NCBI RefSeq assembly: GCF_001292625.1
Contig: NZ_LAJH01000012.1
Coordinates: 372,001 to 436,000, forward strand
DNA length: 64,000 bases
Origin: Shimia sp. SK013
Lineage (GTDB): Bacteria; Pseudomonadota; Alphaproteobacteria; Rhodobacterales; Rhodobacteraceae
Direction of reading: 5' to 3'
Each line of letters starts with the position of its first letter. Within the stretch, counting starts at the first letter, position 1. Shown here piece after piece: positions 47,215 to 56,000 of the stretch. The translations under genes were made by a program, and so were the position numbers. The notes beneath the pieces were generated by a model that saw only the letters and a program-made list of their open reading frames with translations, made no database searches and was not told where the DNA came from.

Positions 47215-48105
47215 ATGGATTGGCGGTCAGTTAAATTTGATTGGAACAAAGCGCGGGCTTTCTTGGTCACGGCCGAGGAAGGATCGTTGTCAGCTGCCGC
47301 ACGCGCATTGGGCATGGCGCAGCCAACACTTGGCCGTCAGGTTGACGGCTTAGAACAAGAGTTAGGCATCGTATTGTTTGAGCGTGTCGGTCGTGGCCTC
47401 ACACTCACGCCAAGCGGTTTGGAACTGCTTGAGCATGTTCGCGATATGGGGGAAGCGGCGGGCCGTGTCTCGATGACAGCCCTTGGCCAGTCGCAAGCGT
47501 TAGAAGGAACGATCTGCATCTCGGCCAGCGAGACCTACGCGGCTGTTTTGCTCCCTCCCATTATCGCCAAGCTACGCATCATTGAACCCGGCATTCAGGT
47601 TGAGATTGTCGTCGCTAACCATGTCAGCGACCTACGCCGCCGCGAGGCGGATATCGCGATCCGTAATTTCCGGCCCACCGAACCCGATCTGATCGCCAAG
47701 AAGATCGGCGACGCGGATGCGATTTTATATGCAACTCCGGACTACATCGAAAAAATTGGCAACCCCACCAAACCCTACGACCTGCGCCACGCTGACTTCG
47801 TGAATATGGATCATGGCGGCATGATGATCAAAGGGCTCAACACGCTTGGGCTTGGTCTGACAGAGGCGAACTTTCCGCTTTTGACTGAAAGCTATTTGGT
47901 CATGTGGGAACTTGTGCGCCAAGGGGCAGCCATCGGCATTCTGGATGCGCATATAGGAGACGCCGACCCAGTTGTGCGCCGCGTCCTCCCTGATCTCGAA
48001 CCACTTGTCTTCCCGATCTGGCTCGTCTCGCACCGGGAGCTCACAACCAGCCGCCGCATACGCAGGGTCTATGATTTTCTGGCAGAAGAACTGAGGCGGG
48101 GTTAA
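47215..48105 (+). CDS. LysR-family regulator (faces DUF4386–MDR operon)
   Basis: A 296-residue LysR-type regulator. The winged helix-turn-helix is at the N-terminus (FLVTAEEGSLSAAARALGMAQPTLGRQVDGLE), followed by the substrate-binding domain (EGTICISASETYAAVLLPPI, RREADIAIRNF). The ATG at 47215 (MDWRSVKFDWNKARAF) is preferred to one at 47173. The likely target is the divergent operon of two membrane proteins and an oxidoreductase. Confidence 0.9.
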   Translation: MDWRSVKFDWNKARAFLVTAEEGSLSAAARALGMAQPTLGRQVDGLEQELGIVLFERVGRGLTLTPSGLELLEHVRDMGEAAGRVSMTALGQSQALEGTICISASETYAAVLLPPIIAKLRIIEPGIQVEIVVANHVSDLRRREADIAIRNFRPTEPDLIAKKIGDADAILYATPDYIEKIGNPTKPYDLRHADFVNMDHGGMMIKGLNTLGLGLTEANFPLLTESYLVMWELVRQGAAIGILDAHIGDADPVVRRVLPDLEPLVFPIWLVSHRELTTSRRIRRVYDFLAEELRRG

Positions 48106-48107
48106 CT

Positions 48108-48722
48108 TCAGGGCGCTGTATAGACAGGGGAGATAGTGCTTCTTAGCAATCTGTCGGTCATCATCTTAACGTCGGTCCAAGGGTAGTCACGGATTGTATT
48201 GAGACAAAGTGCGATGCCTATCATTCCAGATATCAGTGTGTCGGTGCTTGCTTTGACGTTGCTCTCATTTTGAAGAATGTCCTGCACCAGATCCGAAAAC
48301 ATCTGAAAGTGTGCCAACGTTTCTTCGTCCATGACAAATGTGCTGACGTCCGACCGCGTTACGTCGTTCGACATAAAGACGAGCCTAAAATGGTCGGGAT
48401 GATCGACCCAATAAGATACAAAGGTCTGCGCAGCCATTTGTAGACGTTCAGCCGGTGCATCGATCCGTTCTAATTTTCCTTGAATTTCGCTGGACATGTC
48501 GGCAAGAACATCCGCCCACAGATATCGTAGAATATCGTGTTTGCCCTCAAAATGCGCATAGATCGTCATCGGGGCACATCCGACCTCCTTGGCAAGACGG
48601 CGCATCGAAACCGCATCAAAACCTTCTGCGCGATAGATCGCGAGTGCTTGCTTTGCGATCTTTGATCTGTACTCCGCAATGTCACTCTCGCTGCGGGGCG
48701 GCCTGCCTGCGGTCTTAGCCAT
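48108..48722 (-). CDS. TetR-family regulator
   Basis: A 204-residue repressor-type regulator. N-terminal helix-turn-helix: ALAIYRAEGFDAVSMRRLAKEVGCAPMTIYAHFEGKHDIL. The C-terminal ligand domain is divergent. The start at 48722 (MAKTAGRPPRSE) has GGAG upstream. It ends two bases from the stop of the convergent LysR gene and is divergent from the DUF4345 gene; inverted copies of a 12-base motif lie between them. Confidence 0.9.
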   Translation of the reverse strand: MAKTAGRPPRSESDIAEYRSKIAKQALAIYRAEGFDAVSMRRLAKEVGCAPMTIYAHFEGKHDILRYLWADVLADMSSEIQGKLERIDAPAERLQMAAQTFVSYWVDHPDHFRLVFMSNDVTRSDVSTFVMDEETLAHFQMFSDLVQDILQNESNVKASTDTLISGMIGIALCLNTIRDYPWTDVKMMTDRLLRSTISPVYTAP

Positions 48723-48744
48723 GGGTTGGGTTCTCCAATAGTAT

Positions 48745-48809
48745 TTTAGCACGCGTCACAAATAATGCTTGCGTTGTCAAGGTTACATTAATATAGAACG
48801 CGTGCTAAA
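48745..48809. promoter_or_regulatory. Paired inverted TetR-type operator
   Basis: TTTAGCACGCGT (48745-48756) and its exact inverse ACGCGTGCTAAA (48798-48809), 41 bases apart, in the gap between the TetR gene and the DUF4345 gene. One copy is near each start, as expected for a repressor acting on both promoters. Confidence 0.65.
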
Positions 48810-48850
48810 TAAAATGGATACCCAGCAGAACTCCCTCAAGGAACATGGAA

Positions 48851-49276
48851 ATGAAAAAGATCAATTTACTGAATCTGGTTGTCACCATTGTCGGCGTAGC
48901 CATCATCTTTCTAGGACTGAACGTTGGTCTAGGTGGGATCAAAACACTCGGCTGGCAATCGACACGCGACTTCGTGGCGATCATGGATGCTGCAATATTC
49001 CACGCTCAGGATAGCCACATAAGGTTCATTGGTGGTATCTGGTTTGGTGTCGGTGCCGCCTTCGTAATCGGCGGTCTTGCGATGCGTACGTTCCGCCCAA
49101 CATTGATCATTCTGTCGGCGATGATCGCGATCGCGGGCCTATTCCGGCTGAGTGACATCGACAGCGGTGTGATATTCAGCGCGGCAATTGCCCCGTCAAT
49201 TGCACTGGAACTCACTGGCTTTCCGCTTCTTGCGTGGTGGCTCGTCGTGTCGGGAAGACGAGAGGATCAGAGCTGA
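48851..49276 (+). CDS. DUF4345 family membrane protein
   Basis: A 141-residue protein with four transmembrane segments and the DUF4345 signature LNLVVTIVGVAIIFLGLNVGLGGIK, then IRFIGGIWFGVGAAFVIGGLAMR. The start at 48851 has AAGGA about eight bases upstream; an ATG at 48845 is alternative. Its 3' end overlaps the convergent gene at 49212 by 65 bases. It is probably controlled by the divergent TetR gene. Confidence 0.85.
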   Translation: MKKINLLNLVVTIVGVAIIFLGLNVGLGGIKTLGWQSTRDFVAIMDAAIFHAQDSHIRFIGGIWFGVGAAFVIGGLAMRTFRPTLIILSAMIAIAGLFRLSDIDSGVIFSAAIAPSIALELTGFPLLAWWLVVSGRREDQS

Positions 49277-49826
49277 CAGTTAGGCAAACACTTTTTGACA
49301 CTCTCGTTGCCCCGCTCGAATCCCGAATGGACGGTGAACACGGGGCGGCGCAATTGGCCATGTCGCCGCCAAGCAAGCGTACAAAAATCATGACATGTGT
49401 GATTAGTAACAACGGCACAAGGAATGTCGGGATGTACCAAACAGCGGCAAAGTAAGGGACGGCTTCTGCTTGCCGCAACGCGTTGAGCAAATCGGCAAGA
49501 CCTGCCAGGCTAAAAACCCAAACCAACGCCATGGCCACGGGCCAATTCCTCCGCAAAGCAATCAAGGCAAGTATCGCAAGAATCCCGCTGGCAAAATCAC
49601 CATAGGCTGCGGCAGTGGCAAAGGTGCTTGGTATGCCCTCGTTGACGCCTGCTGGTGTCAAGAAAGTTAGTCCGATATGGCGGAATGCGTGTGGAAGGAT
49701 CAGCAACCCTAAAGCAACTTGCTTAGATTTATGAGCAAGCCAGGGTGCGGCATACCATTTTGCAATCAAAGCGAAGACAATTACGCTCAAGACAAACTGA
49801 ACGCCAAATATTTCAAGGGTTTCCAT
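49212..49826 (-). CDS. Hypothetical membrane protein with long C-terminal tail
   Basis: A 204-residue protein; five transmembrane segments fill residues about 5-152, with LPHAFRHIGLTFLTPAGVN between helices. After VRLLGGDMA a tail of some 45 non-hydrophobic residues, rich in Ser/Thr/Arg, runs to the stop and lies partly antisense to the DUF4345 gene. This suggests an ancestral stop was lost near 49350. GGAG precedes the ATG. No family named. Confidence 0.7.
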   Translation of the reverse strand: METLEIFGVQFVLSVIVFALIAKWYAAPWLAHKSKQVALGLLILPHAFRHIGLTFLTPAGVNEGIPSTFATAAAYGDFASGILAILALIALRRNWPVAMALVWVFSLAGLADLLNALRQAEAVPYFAAVWYIPTFLVPLLLITHVMIFVRLLGGDMANCAAPCSPSIRDSSGATRVSKSVCLTVSSDPLVFPTRRATTQEAESQ

Positions 49827-49886
49827 CGGTATTCTCCAGATAAATTACGTGAGCGAAGGCGTTCCTGCCACGGGGAGCCGTCTTTT

Positions 49887-50084
49887 CTATGAGTGTGAAA
49901 CGTCGTGACAAATGGCCTCAAGCTTGGCCACTCTCTCCTCCAAAACGGCTGTTCTCTTTTGAAGAGCCGCAACCGCACGCTCAGTGGGATCAATATCCAT
50001 CGTGTCCTCATAGGTGGCGATAGCTTGGTAAAACCGTTTCCAAAATGGGACTCGTGCACGTGTCGGATGAGAGGTCATGGACAT
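49887..50084 (-). CDS. Small coiled-coil protein, 65 aa
   Basis: Starts at an ATG behind AAAGGAAATACC. The C-terminal half is a heptad-like helix (RAVAALQKRTAVLEERVAKLEAI). N-terminal part basic. No membrane segment. Lies between the hydrolase and membrane-protein genes on the same strand, probably one operon. Confidence 0.6.
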   Translation of the reverse strand: MSMTSHPTRARVPFWKRFYQAIATYEDTMDIDPTERAVAALQKRTAVLEERVAKLEAICHDVSHS

Positions 50085-50165
50085 GGTATTTCCTTTGGTT
50101 TTGTCAGCCAGGCTGGATACCGCACCTCTTTGAAAGATGCGGTATCTGCCGGTTCTGCTGGCGCG

Positions 50166-51146
50166 TTATTGGTTGGTGTTTCGATCTAGGAATTCGATCA
50201 TCCCAGCCGCGATATAGATGCCGAATTCTTCAAGCGCGAAGTGGCCGGTGTCGAGCAAATGGAACTCAATGTTATTCAGGTCGCGCTTGTACGGATGTGC
50301 GCCATCGGCAGGGAATATATGGTCGTTCTTACCCCACATCAGCAATGTCGGCGGTTGATATTCACGAAACAGCGCCTGCCATTTTGGGTATTCAGCTACG
50401 TTGGTACCGTAGTCGAGGAACATGGCCAGTTGAACCTCTTGATTGCCCGGACGATCCAGCAGGTACTGAACGTGCCAGAAATTGTCAGGGCTGATCGCAT
50501 CAGGGTTTTGCGTGCCATGGGTGAATTGCCATTTCGTCGCTTCCATTCCCAAGAATCCGCGCAGTGCATCGCCATTTTTGGCTGAGGGTTCAGCCCAATA
50601 GGCTTTGATGGGGTCCCAGAATTCGCGCAGACCTTCCTCATAGGCATTGCCGTTCTGGATGATGAAGCCCGACACCCGCTCCGGGTGTTGTGCAAACATT
50701 CGAAAGCCGACAGGCGCGCCGTAGTCCATCAAATAGACCGCGTAGTTGTTGACATTCTTGCGATCCAAAAGCGTGGTCATCATCTCCGCGACCTTGGCGA
50801 AGGAGTAATCAAACTCCTCTGCCAATGGCATGTCTGACGCCCCGAAACCGGGATAGTCTGGCGCAATGACATGGTAGTTGGCAGCAAGCTCGGGGATGAG
50901 ATTGCGGAACATGTGTGACGACGTTGGAAAGCCATGCAAAAGCAAGATCGTTGGTTTGGCCGGATCACCAGCCTCACGATATGCGATCCTGATGCCATCT
51001 ATGATTTCCGAGTGAAACGACGTTTGTGTCACATCGATCACAGCGTTGGTTTCAACCGCGAAGGCGGGTGACGCGGCGAAATTGGGGGATGCAAGGGTCA
51101 AAGCCAGAAGGCTCGCGCAGAGTGCCGACTTAATCGGATTGGTCAT
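50166..51146 (-). CDS. Exported alpha/beta hydrolase, epoxide hydrolase-like
   Basis: A 326-residue hydrolase with a signal peptide (cleavage near AFA, residue 30), so periplasmic. HGFPTSSHMF (71-80) forms the oxyanion region. The nucleophile position is D141 in YLMDYGAPVGFR rather than serine, as in epoxide hydrolases and haloalkane dehalogenases; LLDTGHFALEEF near the end supplies the histidine. The substrate is unknown. AAGGA precedes the ATG. It is next to the flavin-oxidoreductase-like gene at 51191. Confidence 0.85.
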   Translation of the reverse strand: MTNPIKSALCASLLALTLASPNFAASPAFAVETNAVIDVTQTSFHSEIIDGIRIAYREAGDPAKPTILLLHGFPTSSHMFRNLIPELAANYHVIAPDYPGFGASDMPLAEEFDYSFAKVAEMMTTLLDRKNVNNYAVYLMDYGAPVGFRMFAQHPERVSGFIIQNGNAYEEGLREFWDPIKAYWAEPSAKNGDALRGFLGMEATKWQFTHGTQNPDAISPDNFWHVQYLLDRPGNQEVQLAMFLDYGTNVAEYPKWQALFREYQPPTLLMWGKNDHIFPADGAHPYKRDLNNIEFHLLDTGHFALEEFGIYIAAGMIEFLDRNTNQ

Positions 51147-51190
51147 TTTGGTTTCCTTTTTTTGAGGGGGGGGTGAATGTGAGGCGCTGA

Positions 51191-51820
51191 TCAGTCGTTC
51201 AGACCAAGCGCAGTTCTTAGTTCCTCGTTCTCTGATTTCAGACGCGAATGTTCGGTGCGTATGGTTTCAAGTTGCGGTTCCAGCTCCTCCAGGGTCATCC
51301 GCTGCGGGATGTGTTGTGGGCAGTTCCAATCAAGCGCCTCAATCGTTATGACCACAGCGCGTTCTGGTCGCCCGCGATAGGACGTGTCCTGAAGTTGGGC
51401 TATCAGTTCCGGATTTTCGGTTGCCGCGGTCAGCTTTGCGCGGCCCCAAACCTTGAGCCTTCGCCGATTTGGGTAGTCCATCAAGATCATTGAGACGCGA
51501 TCATTTTGCGCAAGATTGCCTGCGCTCAGATACTGGCGGTTTCCCCGAAAATCAGCATAGGCAATCGTTTGATCATCCAGCACCTTAAGGAACCCCGCAG
51601 GTCCGCCGCGAAACTGCACATAAGGCCATCCAGAGTCTGAAACCGTGGCTTGGTAAAAGCCATCCCTTCCGGTAATAAACTCTGCTTCAGCGGGGCCGAT
51701 CCGATCACCACGCTCAGCGTCCGGATGAAGAAATTTGGAATACCCTTGCGCCGAACCGTTCTGTGTCTGCAGGGCAAGAACGGCAGGTGTAAAACTAATT
51801 TCTGCGAATGCGCGTGGCAT
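51191..51820 (-). CDS. Pyridoxamine 5'-phosphate oxidase-like flavin protein
   Basis: A 209-residue FMN-binding split-barrel protein. GRDGFYQATVSDSGWPYVQFRGGPAGFLKVLD and LMDYPNRRRLKVWGRAKL are the typical strands. A C-terminal helix (EELEPQLETIRTEHSRLKSENEEL) looks like a coiled coil. Relatives act on diverse compounds; vitamin B6 synthesis is not implied. AGGAA lies before the ATG. First gene of the minus-strand unit facing the LysR gene at 51938. Confidence 0.85.
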   Translation of the reverse strand: MPRAFAEISFTPAVLALQTQNGSAQGYSKFLHPDAERGDRIGPAEAEFITGRDGFYQATVSDSGWPYVQFRGGPAGFLKVLDDQTIAYADFRGNRQYLSAGNLAQNDRVSMILMDYPNRRRLKVWGRAKLTAATENPELIAQLQDTSYRGRPERAVVITIEALDWNCPQHIPQRMTLEELEPQLETIRTEHSRLKSENEELRTALGLND

Positions 51821-51906
51821 GGGATGTTCCTGTTCGTTTGTGAGGCTGTCACTCGTTGGACAAGAGTTAGTCTATTCCTTGAATTTGCATAATACTTGTA
51901 TTAGTA

Positions 51907-51939
51907 AATTGATTATTCAATATTATGGAATAATCAATT
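51907..51939. promoter_or_regulatory. Perfect inverted repeat overlapping the LysR start codon
   Basis: AATTGATTATTC (51907-51918) and GAATAATCAATT (51928-51939), nine bases apart. The right arm runs into the TTG start of the regulator. The region is strongly AT-rich. It may be an autorepression operator or, as RNA, a hairpin that hides the start. Confidence 0.65.
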
Positions 51940-52837
51940 GGACAAACTACGATCCATTCAGGTGTTTATTGCGGTGGCTGACTGCCAAGGTTTCGCACCT
52001 GCTGCGCGCCGGCTGGGCATGTCCCCGCCCGCAGTCACGCGATACATCTCGATGCTAGAGGAACATCTTGGGGCCCGTCTGTTTATGCGTACGACCCGCT
52101 CAATCGGGCTCACAGATGTAGGCAAAAGGTTTCTGGCTGATGGACGGCGGATCCTACTTGAATTGGAAGAGGCAGAGAACGCGGCTGTTGGGTCACATTC
52201 TGAACCGCGAGGCGCGTTGAGCATTACGGCCCCGGTTCTGTTTGGCCGCATGTTCGTAACACCTGCGCTTGGCGAGTTCCTCAACACATACGCGCATGTT
52301 GACGCCCGAACGGTGTACGTGGATCGCGTCGTGAATTTGATTGATGAAGGACTGGATGTTGGCATCCGAATTGGAGAGTTGCCGGATTCTTCGCTCACTG
52401 CGGTGCGCTGCGGCAAAGTTCGGCAGGTTGTTTTTGCGGCACCCGAATACATCGAAAAACATGGGCTGCCGACGCATCCGGAGAACCTGAAAGATCACGC
52501 TCTTATTCAGTCTGTGGCGGCTGCGGGGTCTCACGCGTGGGATTTTCAAATCAGCGGTGCGCGGAGTTCGGTTCACGTTAAACCACGCGTGCAGATGAAC
52601 ACAAACGATGCCGCAATAGAAATGGCGCTGCGGGGATGGGGCCTATCGAGAGCGCTATCTTATCAAGTTTCTCCGTTCATTGAAGCAGGGCAATTGAAAC
52701 CAGTGCTAGAAGAATTCGAATTGCCATCGATGCCAATCCATGTCGTCCATCAAGAAGGCCGCATGGTCAGCGGCAAAGTCAGAGCATTTGTTGACTTCAT
52801 GGTAGAGCGCCTTCGGACAGATAAGCACATCAATTAA
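51938..52837 (+). CDS. LysR-family regulator (faces PNPOx–hydrolase operon)
   Basis: A 299-residue regulator: MDKLRSIQVFIAVADCQGFAPAARRLGMSPPAVTRYISMLEEHLG is a standard LysR DNA-binding end, followed by the effector domain (GALSITAPVLFGRMFVTPAL, DEGLDVGIRIGEL). The start is TTG at 51938, since the nearest ATG upstream is followed by a stop. A 12-base-arm inverted repeat covers the start. The likely target is the divergent operon. Confidence 0.9.
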   Translation: MDKLRSIQVFIAVADCQGFAPAARRLGMSPPAVTRYISMLEEHLGARLFMRTTRSIGLTDVGKRFLADGRRILLELEEAENAAVGSHSEPRGALSITAPVLFGRMFVTPALGEFLNTYAHVDARTVYVDRVVNLIDEGLDVGIRIGELPDSSLTAVRCGKVRQVVFAAPEYIEKHGLPTHPENLKDHALIQSVAAAGSHAWDFQISGARSSVHVKPRVQMNTNDAAIEMALRGWGLSRALSYQVSPFIEAGQLKPVLEEFELPSMPIHVVHQEGRMVSGKVRAFVDFMVERLRTDKHIN

Positions 52838-52939
52838 GGGTGCTGTGCGGCCCAGCCCAAAAGGCGGAACTCCAGTCTAATCGGCCCCGGCAACGTTCAG
52901 ATGTGAGATCGCAGTGGATCGCAAGTGCCACTTGAAATG

Positions 52940-52969
52940 TTTGGGCCGGATCAAAACATCCGGCCCAAA
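52940..52969 (-). terminator. Hairpin terminator after the ene-reductase gene
   Basis: TTTGGGCCGGAT (52940-52951) pairs exactly with ATCCGGCCCAAA (52958-52969), six-base loop, five bases from the stop of the minus-strand gene. It can also serve the LysR gene from the other side. Confidence 0.75.
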
Positions 52970-52974
52970 TTTGA

Positions 52975-54081
52975 TCATTGGCCTGCAGGTGTGAGACGAC
53001 CCCCATTCGGGTAGTCGATGTACCCGTCTGCGCCGCCGCTGTAGAAGGTCTCTGGTTTCGGTTCAGACAGGGCGATACCGTTGGCGAAACGCTCTGCAAG
53101 GTCCGGGTTAGCGATGAATGGCACCCCGAATGCGACTGCATCAGCGCGCCCGGTTTCGACAACATCTGCTCCGGTTTTCTGGGTCAGAGAGCCATTGAGG
53201 ATCATAAACCCATCATAAACATCCCGTAGTGCCGGGGCGACAGAAGGCAATCCAGCAACCATCGGACTTCCGCTATCGAGCGCCGGTTCCAGCACATGCA
53301 GGTAGGCCAATTCTCTTTTTGAAAGCTGTCGCGCTGCAAATGAAAAAATTGCTTCTGGATTGCTGTCGCTGATTCCGAAAACAGCGTTTGTCGGTGAAAA
53401 TCGAACGCCTATCTTGCCTGCGCCAATCTCGGCCACAACCGCGTCGACAACTTCCAATAAAAATCTGCTGCGGTTCTTCAGCGATCCGCCATAGTCATCG
53501 TCGCGTTTGTTCGTTCCATCGCGCAGAAAAGCATCAATCAAAAAATTGTTGGCGGCATGAAGTTCAACGCCGTCCAGACCAGCATCAATGGCACGGCGTG
53601 CAGCAGAGGCAAACTCTGCGACCGCCTCGTCGATCTGATCCACAGACATCGCTTCCGGAGTATCGAAGGCCGTCGGGATGCCCTCGCTGTTGGGCAATTC
53701 GCCCTCTGCAGCGATTTCAGAGGGAGCAAGGGCCCTCTGCCCGCCTATGCTTTCAGACAGGACTGCACGGCCCATGTGCCATATCTGAAGGAAGATGCGT
53801 CCGCCTCGGTCATGCACTGCATCCGCGACGGATGCCCATCCCGCTTGCTGCGCGTCTGTGTAAATGCCGGGCGCACCCGGCCAGCCATCACCACGCGGCG
53901 AAACTGCCGTGGCTTCCGAGATAATAAGCCCAGCACTGGCGCGCTGCGCGTAATAGGTCGCCATCATTTCGTTGGGAACCCCAGAGGCACCAGCGCGCGC
54001 GCGTGTCATTGGGGCCATGAAAATCCGGTTGTTAAGGCGGTAGTCACCCACTTGGATGGGATCGAAGAGATTTTTGGTCAT
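52975..54081 (-). CDS. Old yellow enzyme-type alkene reductase
   Basis: FMN-dependent NAD(P)H ene-reductase, 368 residues, close to NemA/N-ethylmaleimide reductase. Typical parts: NRIFMAPMTRARA, AGLIISEATAVSPRGDGWPGAPGIY, FLQIWHMGRA, the substrate-binding H-x-x-N in ELHAANNFLIDAFLRDGTN, RDDDYGGSLKNRSRFLLEV, and AFGVPFIANPDL. The usual HAANGYL glycine is asparagine here. GGAGC precedes the ATG. Divergent from its probable LysR regulator. Confidence 0.93.
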   Translation of the reverse strand: MTKNLFDPIQVGDYRLNNRIFMAPMTRARAGASGVPNEMMATYYAQRASAGLIISEATAVSPRGDGWPGAPGIYTDAQQAGWASVADAVHDRGGRIFLQIWHMGRAVLSESIGGQRALAPSEIAAEGELPNSEGIPTAFDTPEAMSVDQIDEAVAEFASAARRAIDAGLDGVELHAANNFLIDAFLRDGTNKRDDDYGGSLKNRSRFLLEVVDAVVAEIGAGKIGVRFSPTNAVFGISDSNPEAIFSFAARQLSKRELAYLHVLEPALDSGSPMVAGLPSVAPALRDVYDGFMILNGSLTQKTGADVVETGRADAVAFGVPFIANPDLAERFANGIALSEPKPETFYSGGADGYIDYPNGGRLTPAGQ

Positions 54082-54162
54082 TGATCTGTGCTCCGTTGTT
54101 TGATCTTCGCCCTATATTGTTGTTTCTGTTTGAATGCGGTATCCGCCCAATAATCAAAACAC

Positions 54163-54180
54163 TATTACTAGGTGGTAATA
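54163..54180. promoter_or_regulatory. Palindrome at the LysR ribosome-binding site
   Basis: TATTAC-N6-GTAATA, directly before the ATG at 54181 and covering AGGTGG. A second short palindrome, GCGG-TAT-CCGC (54136-54146), lies in the same gap. Fits autorepression. Confidence 0.5.
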
Positions 54181-55098
54181 ATGAACTCGGACGGGTTGAG
54201 TGAATTTCTAGCAGTTTCGCGCGCCGGTACGTTTACCGGGGCAGCAAGCGCATTGAACGTTTCTGTGGCACATGTCAGCCGTCAAGTTGGACGACTTGAG
54301 GCACGGCTGGAAACCAAGCTGTTTCAGCGCAGCACGCGATCCGTTCGGCTAACGACTGCAGGTGAACAGCTTCGAAAAAGCTCTGAAAAGATATCAGACG
54401 ATCTTGAAAAGGCATTTCAGGAGGTATCAAATACCCAACGCAAATTGGAGGGTCGCCTGCGGATCGCTTCCATGTCAGGTTCCTTTGCGGATCAGGTTGT
54501 CGGCCCCGCCTTGAACCAGATGGCCGCACAACATCCCGACATCGAGATTGAAGTCGACTTTAACCCCCGGCAAGTCGACATTCTAAGTGAAGGGTACGAT
54601 TTTGCGATCAGGGCTGGCCCGATGCAAAGCAGTGGTCTGATCGCAAAACCCTTAACCTCCCGGACAAGGGTCGCGGCGGTCTCACCGAATTACCTCAAAG
54701 CCCACGGTGTTCCTCGGCACCCTAGGGATCTGAAGGACCATCAGTGCCTTATGACGAACTCTAAGTTTTGGCGGTTTTCTGAGAATAAGAAGCAACTGGA
54801 TGTAATGGTTCGTGGACGGTTAAGTCTGAACGCGGGCCCGGCGATTTTAGACGCATGCATGCGTGATCTCGGTGTTGCCTATATGGCGCTTGCGGGATTT
54901 GGCGACACATTTGTAACCGGCGCAGTCGTTCCGGTTCTTCAGAATTTTTGGCATAGTGATCGATCAATCCATCTGGTGCGCCCCGATCGCAGATTTTCAC
55001 CGCGTCGGGTCGATGTGGCAATCTCGCATCTGGAAACAATTGCCAAGAGAGTGGAGGCAAAGGAACGCGCCGAATTGGAAGCGATCAGATCACATTGA
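54181..55098 (+). CDS. LysR-family regulator (faces ene-reductase)
   Basis: A 305-residue regulator with N-terminal FLAVSRAGTFTGAASALNVSVAHVSRQVGRLEARL and effector domain (EGRLRIASMSGSFADQVVGPAL, YDFAIRAGPM). The ATG at 54181 follows AGGTGG; a GTG at 54172 is alternative. Divergent LysR–OYE pairs are common in proteobacteria and usually respond to electrophiles. Confidence 0.9.
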   Translation: MNSDGLSEFLAVSRAGTFTGAASALNVSVAHVSRQVGRLEARLETKLFQRSTRSVRLTTAGEQLRKSSEKISDDLEKAFQEVSNTQRKLEGRLRIASMSGSFADQVVGPALNQMAAQHPDIEIEVDFNPRQVDILSEGYDFAIRAGPMQSSGLIAKPLTSRTRVAAVSPNYLKAHGVPRHPRDLKDHQCLMTNSKFWRFSENKKQLDVMVRGRLSLNAGPAILDACMRDLGVAYMALAGFGDTFVTGAVVPVLQNFWHSDRSIHLVRPDRRFSPRRVDVAISHLETIAKRVEAKERAELEAIRSH

Positions 55099-55428
55099 TG
55101 TCAGAAAAGTGCTGAGCTGCTGAAATTCAGGGTGCGTGCCGAACTTGAACCACTCAAATGCCGTTACCGGAGAAAAGCGGCACTACTCAATCGCATGGCC
55201 AACCTGCGTGCCTACCCGTATATACCTTACCCGATCTAAGGTCTGCTGATGACTTACATCAGTGATATTTCAAAGGGGCATTGATTGTCCGAGCGACGAC
55301 TTCCGTATGCGATTATGCTCTTAGCCTGTCATAATGTAATCGGACATATCAGAACTCCTTTCTCTTCCGCGAATTGGTCCTGTTTGTCTGGCGAACCGGC
55401 CACCACATCTGAGGCGACCGATCCAAGA
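55099..55428. other. Gap between convergent genes, nothing recognised
   Basis: A 330-base stretch between the ends of the LysR gene and the DUF1772 gene. No frame with protein character, no clear terminator and no repeat seen. Confidence 0.5.
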
Positions 55429-55938
55429 TTAGGCGAGGCGCATCTGCACTTGCGTCAACCAGATAAGCCCAATGAGCACCTGTGCGGCCGAAACCGCGCA
55501 AGCGACGGTACGTATCGTGTTCCACATGGTCCAGCGCGGCAAATAGGTGTTGGTCCAATAATCCTTGGTCGTATCGGATGTCAGATCCATGCCGGCCAAC
55601 GCTTCGTTCATCGGCACGTTGAAGAACACCGTGACCGCGAAACAACCCAGAAGATAGACGGCTGCGCCGATCAGGATGAGCGTTCCCGGACCGCCAGCCA
55701 GGTTCGTCACGCTATAGATCACAACGAAAACTGAGACGGCAGCCATGCCGAGGAAGAGGGCCATGAAAATCCAACGAAATACTTCGCGGTTAATCACTTG
55801 CATTGCTTCTATTCCACCAACGCCGCCGGTATAGGCAAGAGAGCGCATGATGAAATCTGAGAATGCCAGGAACACGCCGCCGATAAGAGCGTAGGCGACG
55901 ATAGAGACTTGTAGAACAACGAAGATAAAGGGGGACAT
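55429..55938 (-). CDS. DUF1772 (anthrone oxygenase-like) membrane protein
   Basis: A 169-residue protein with four transmembrane segments and the DUF1772 mark FFNVPMNEALAGMD followed by YLPRWTMWNTIRTVA. The family is named after a fungal anthrone oxygenase, but most bacterial members are uncharacterised. AAGGAG precedes the ATG. Third gene of the operon opposite the AraC gene. Confidence 0.88.
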   Translation of the reverse strand: MSPFIFVVLQVSIVAYALIGGVFLAFSDFIMRSLAYTGGVGGIEAMQVINREVFRWIFMALFLGMAAVSVFVVIYSVTNLAGGPGTLILIGAAVYLLGCFAVTVFFNVPMNEALAGMDLTSDTTKDYWTNTYLPRWTMWNTIRTVACAVSAAQVLIGLIWLTQVQMRLA

Positions 55939-56000
55939 AGGGACTACTCCTTATGGATTTGGACAGCGGCGTGCTGGAAGGTGCGCGCTGTATATGAGGA

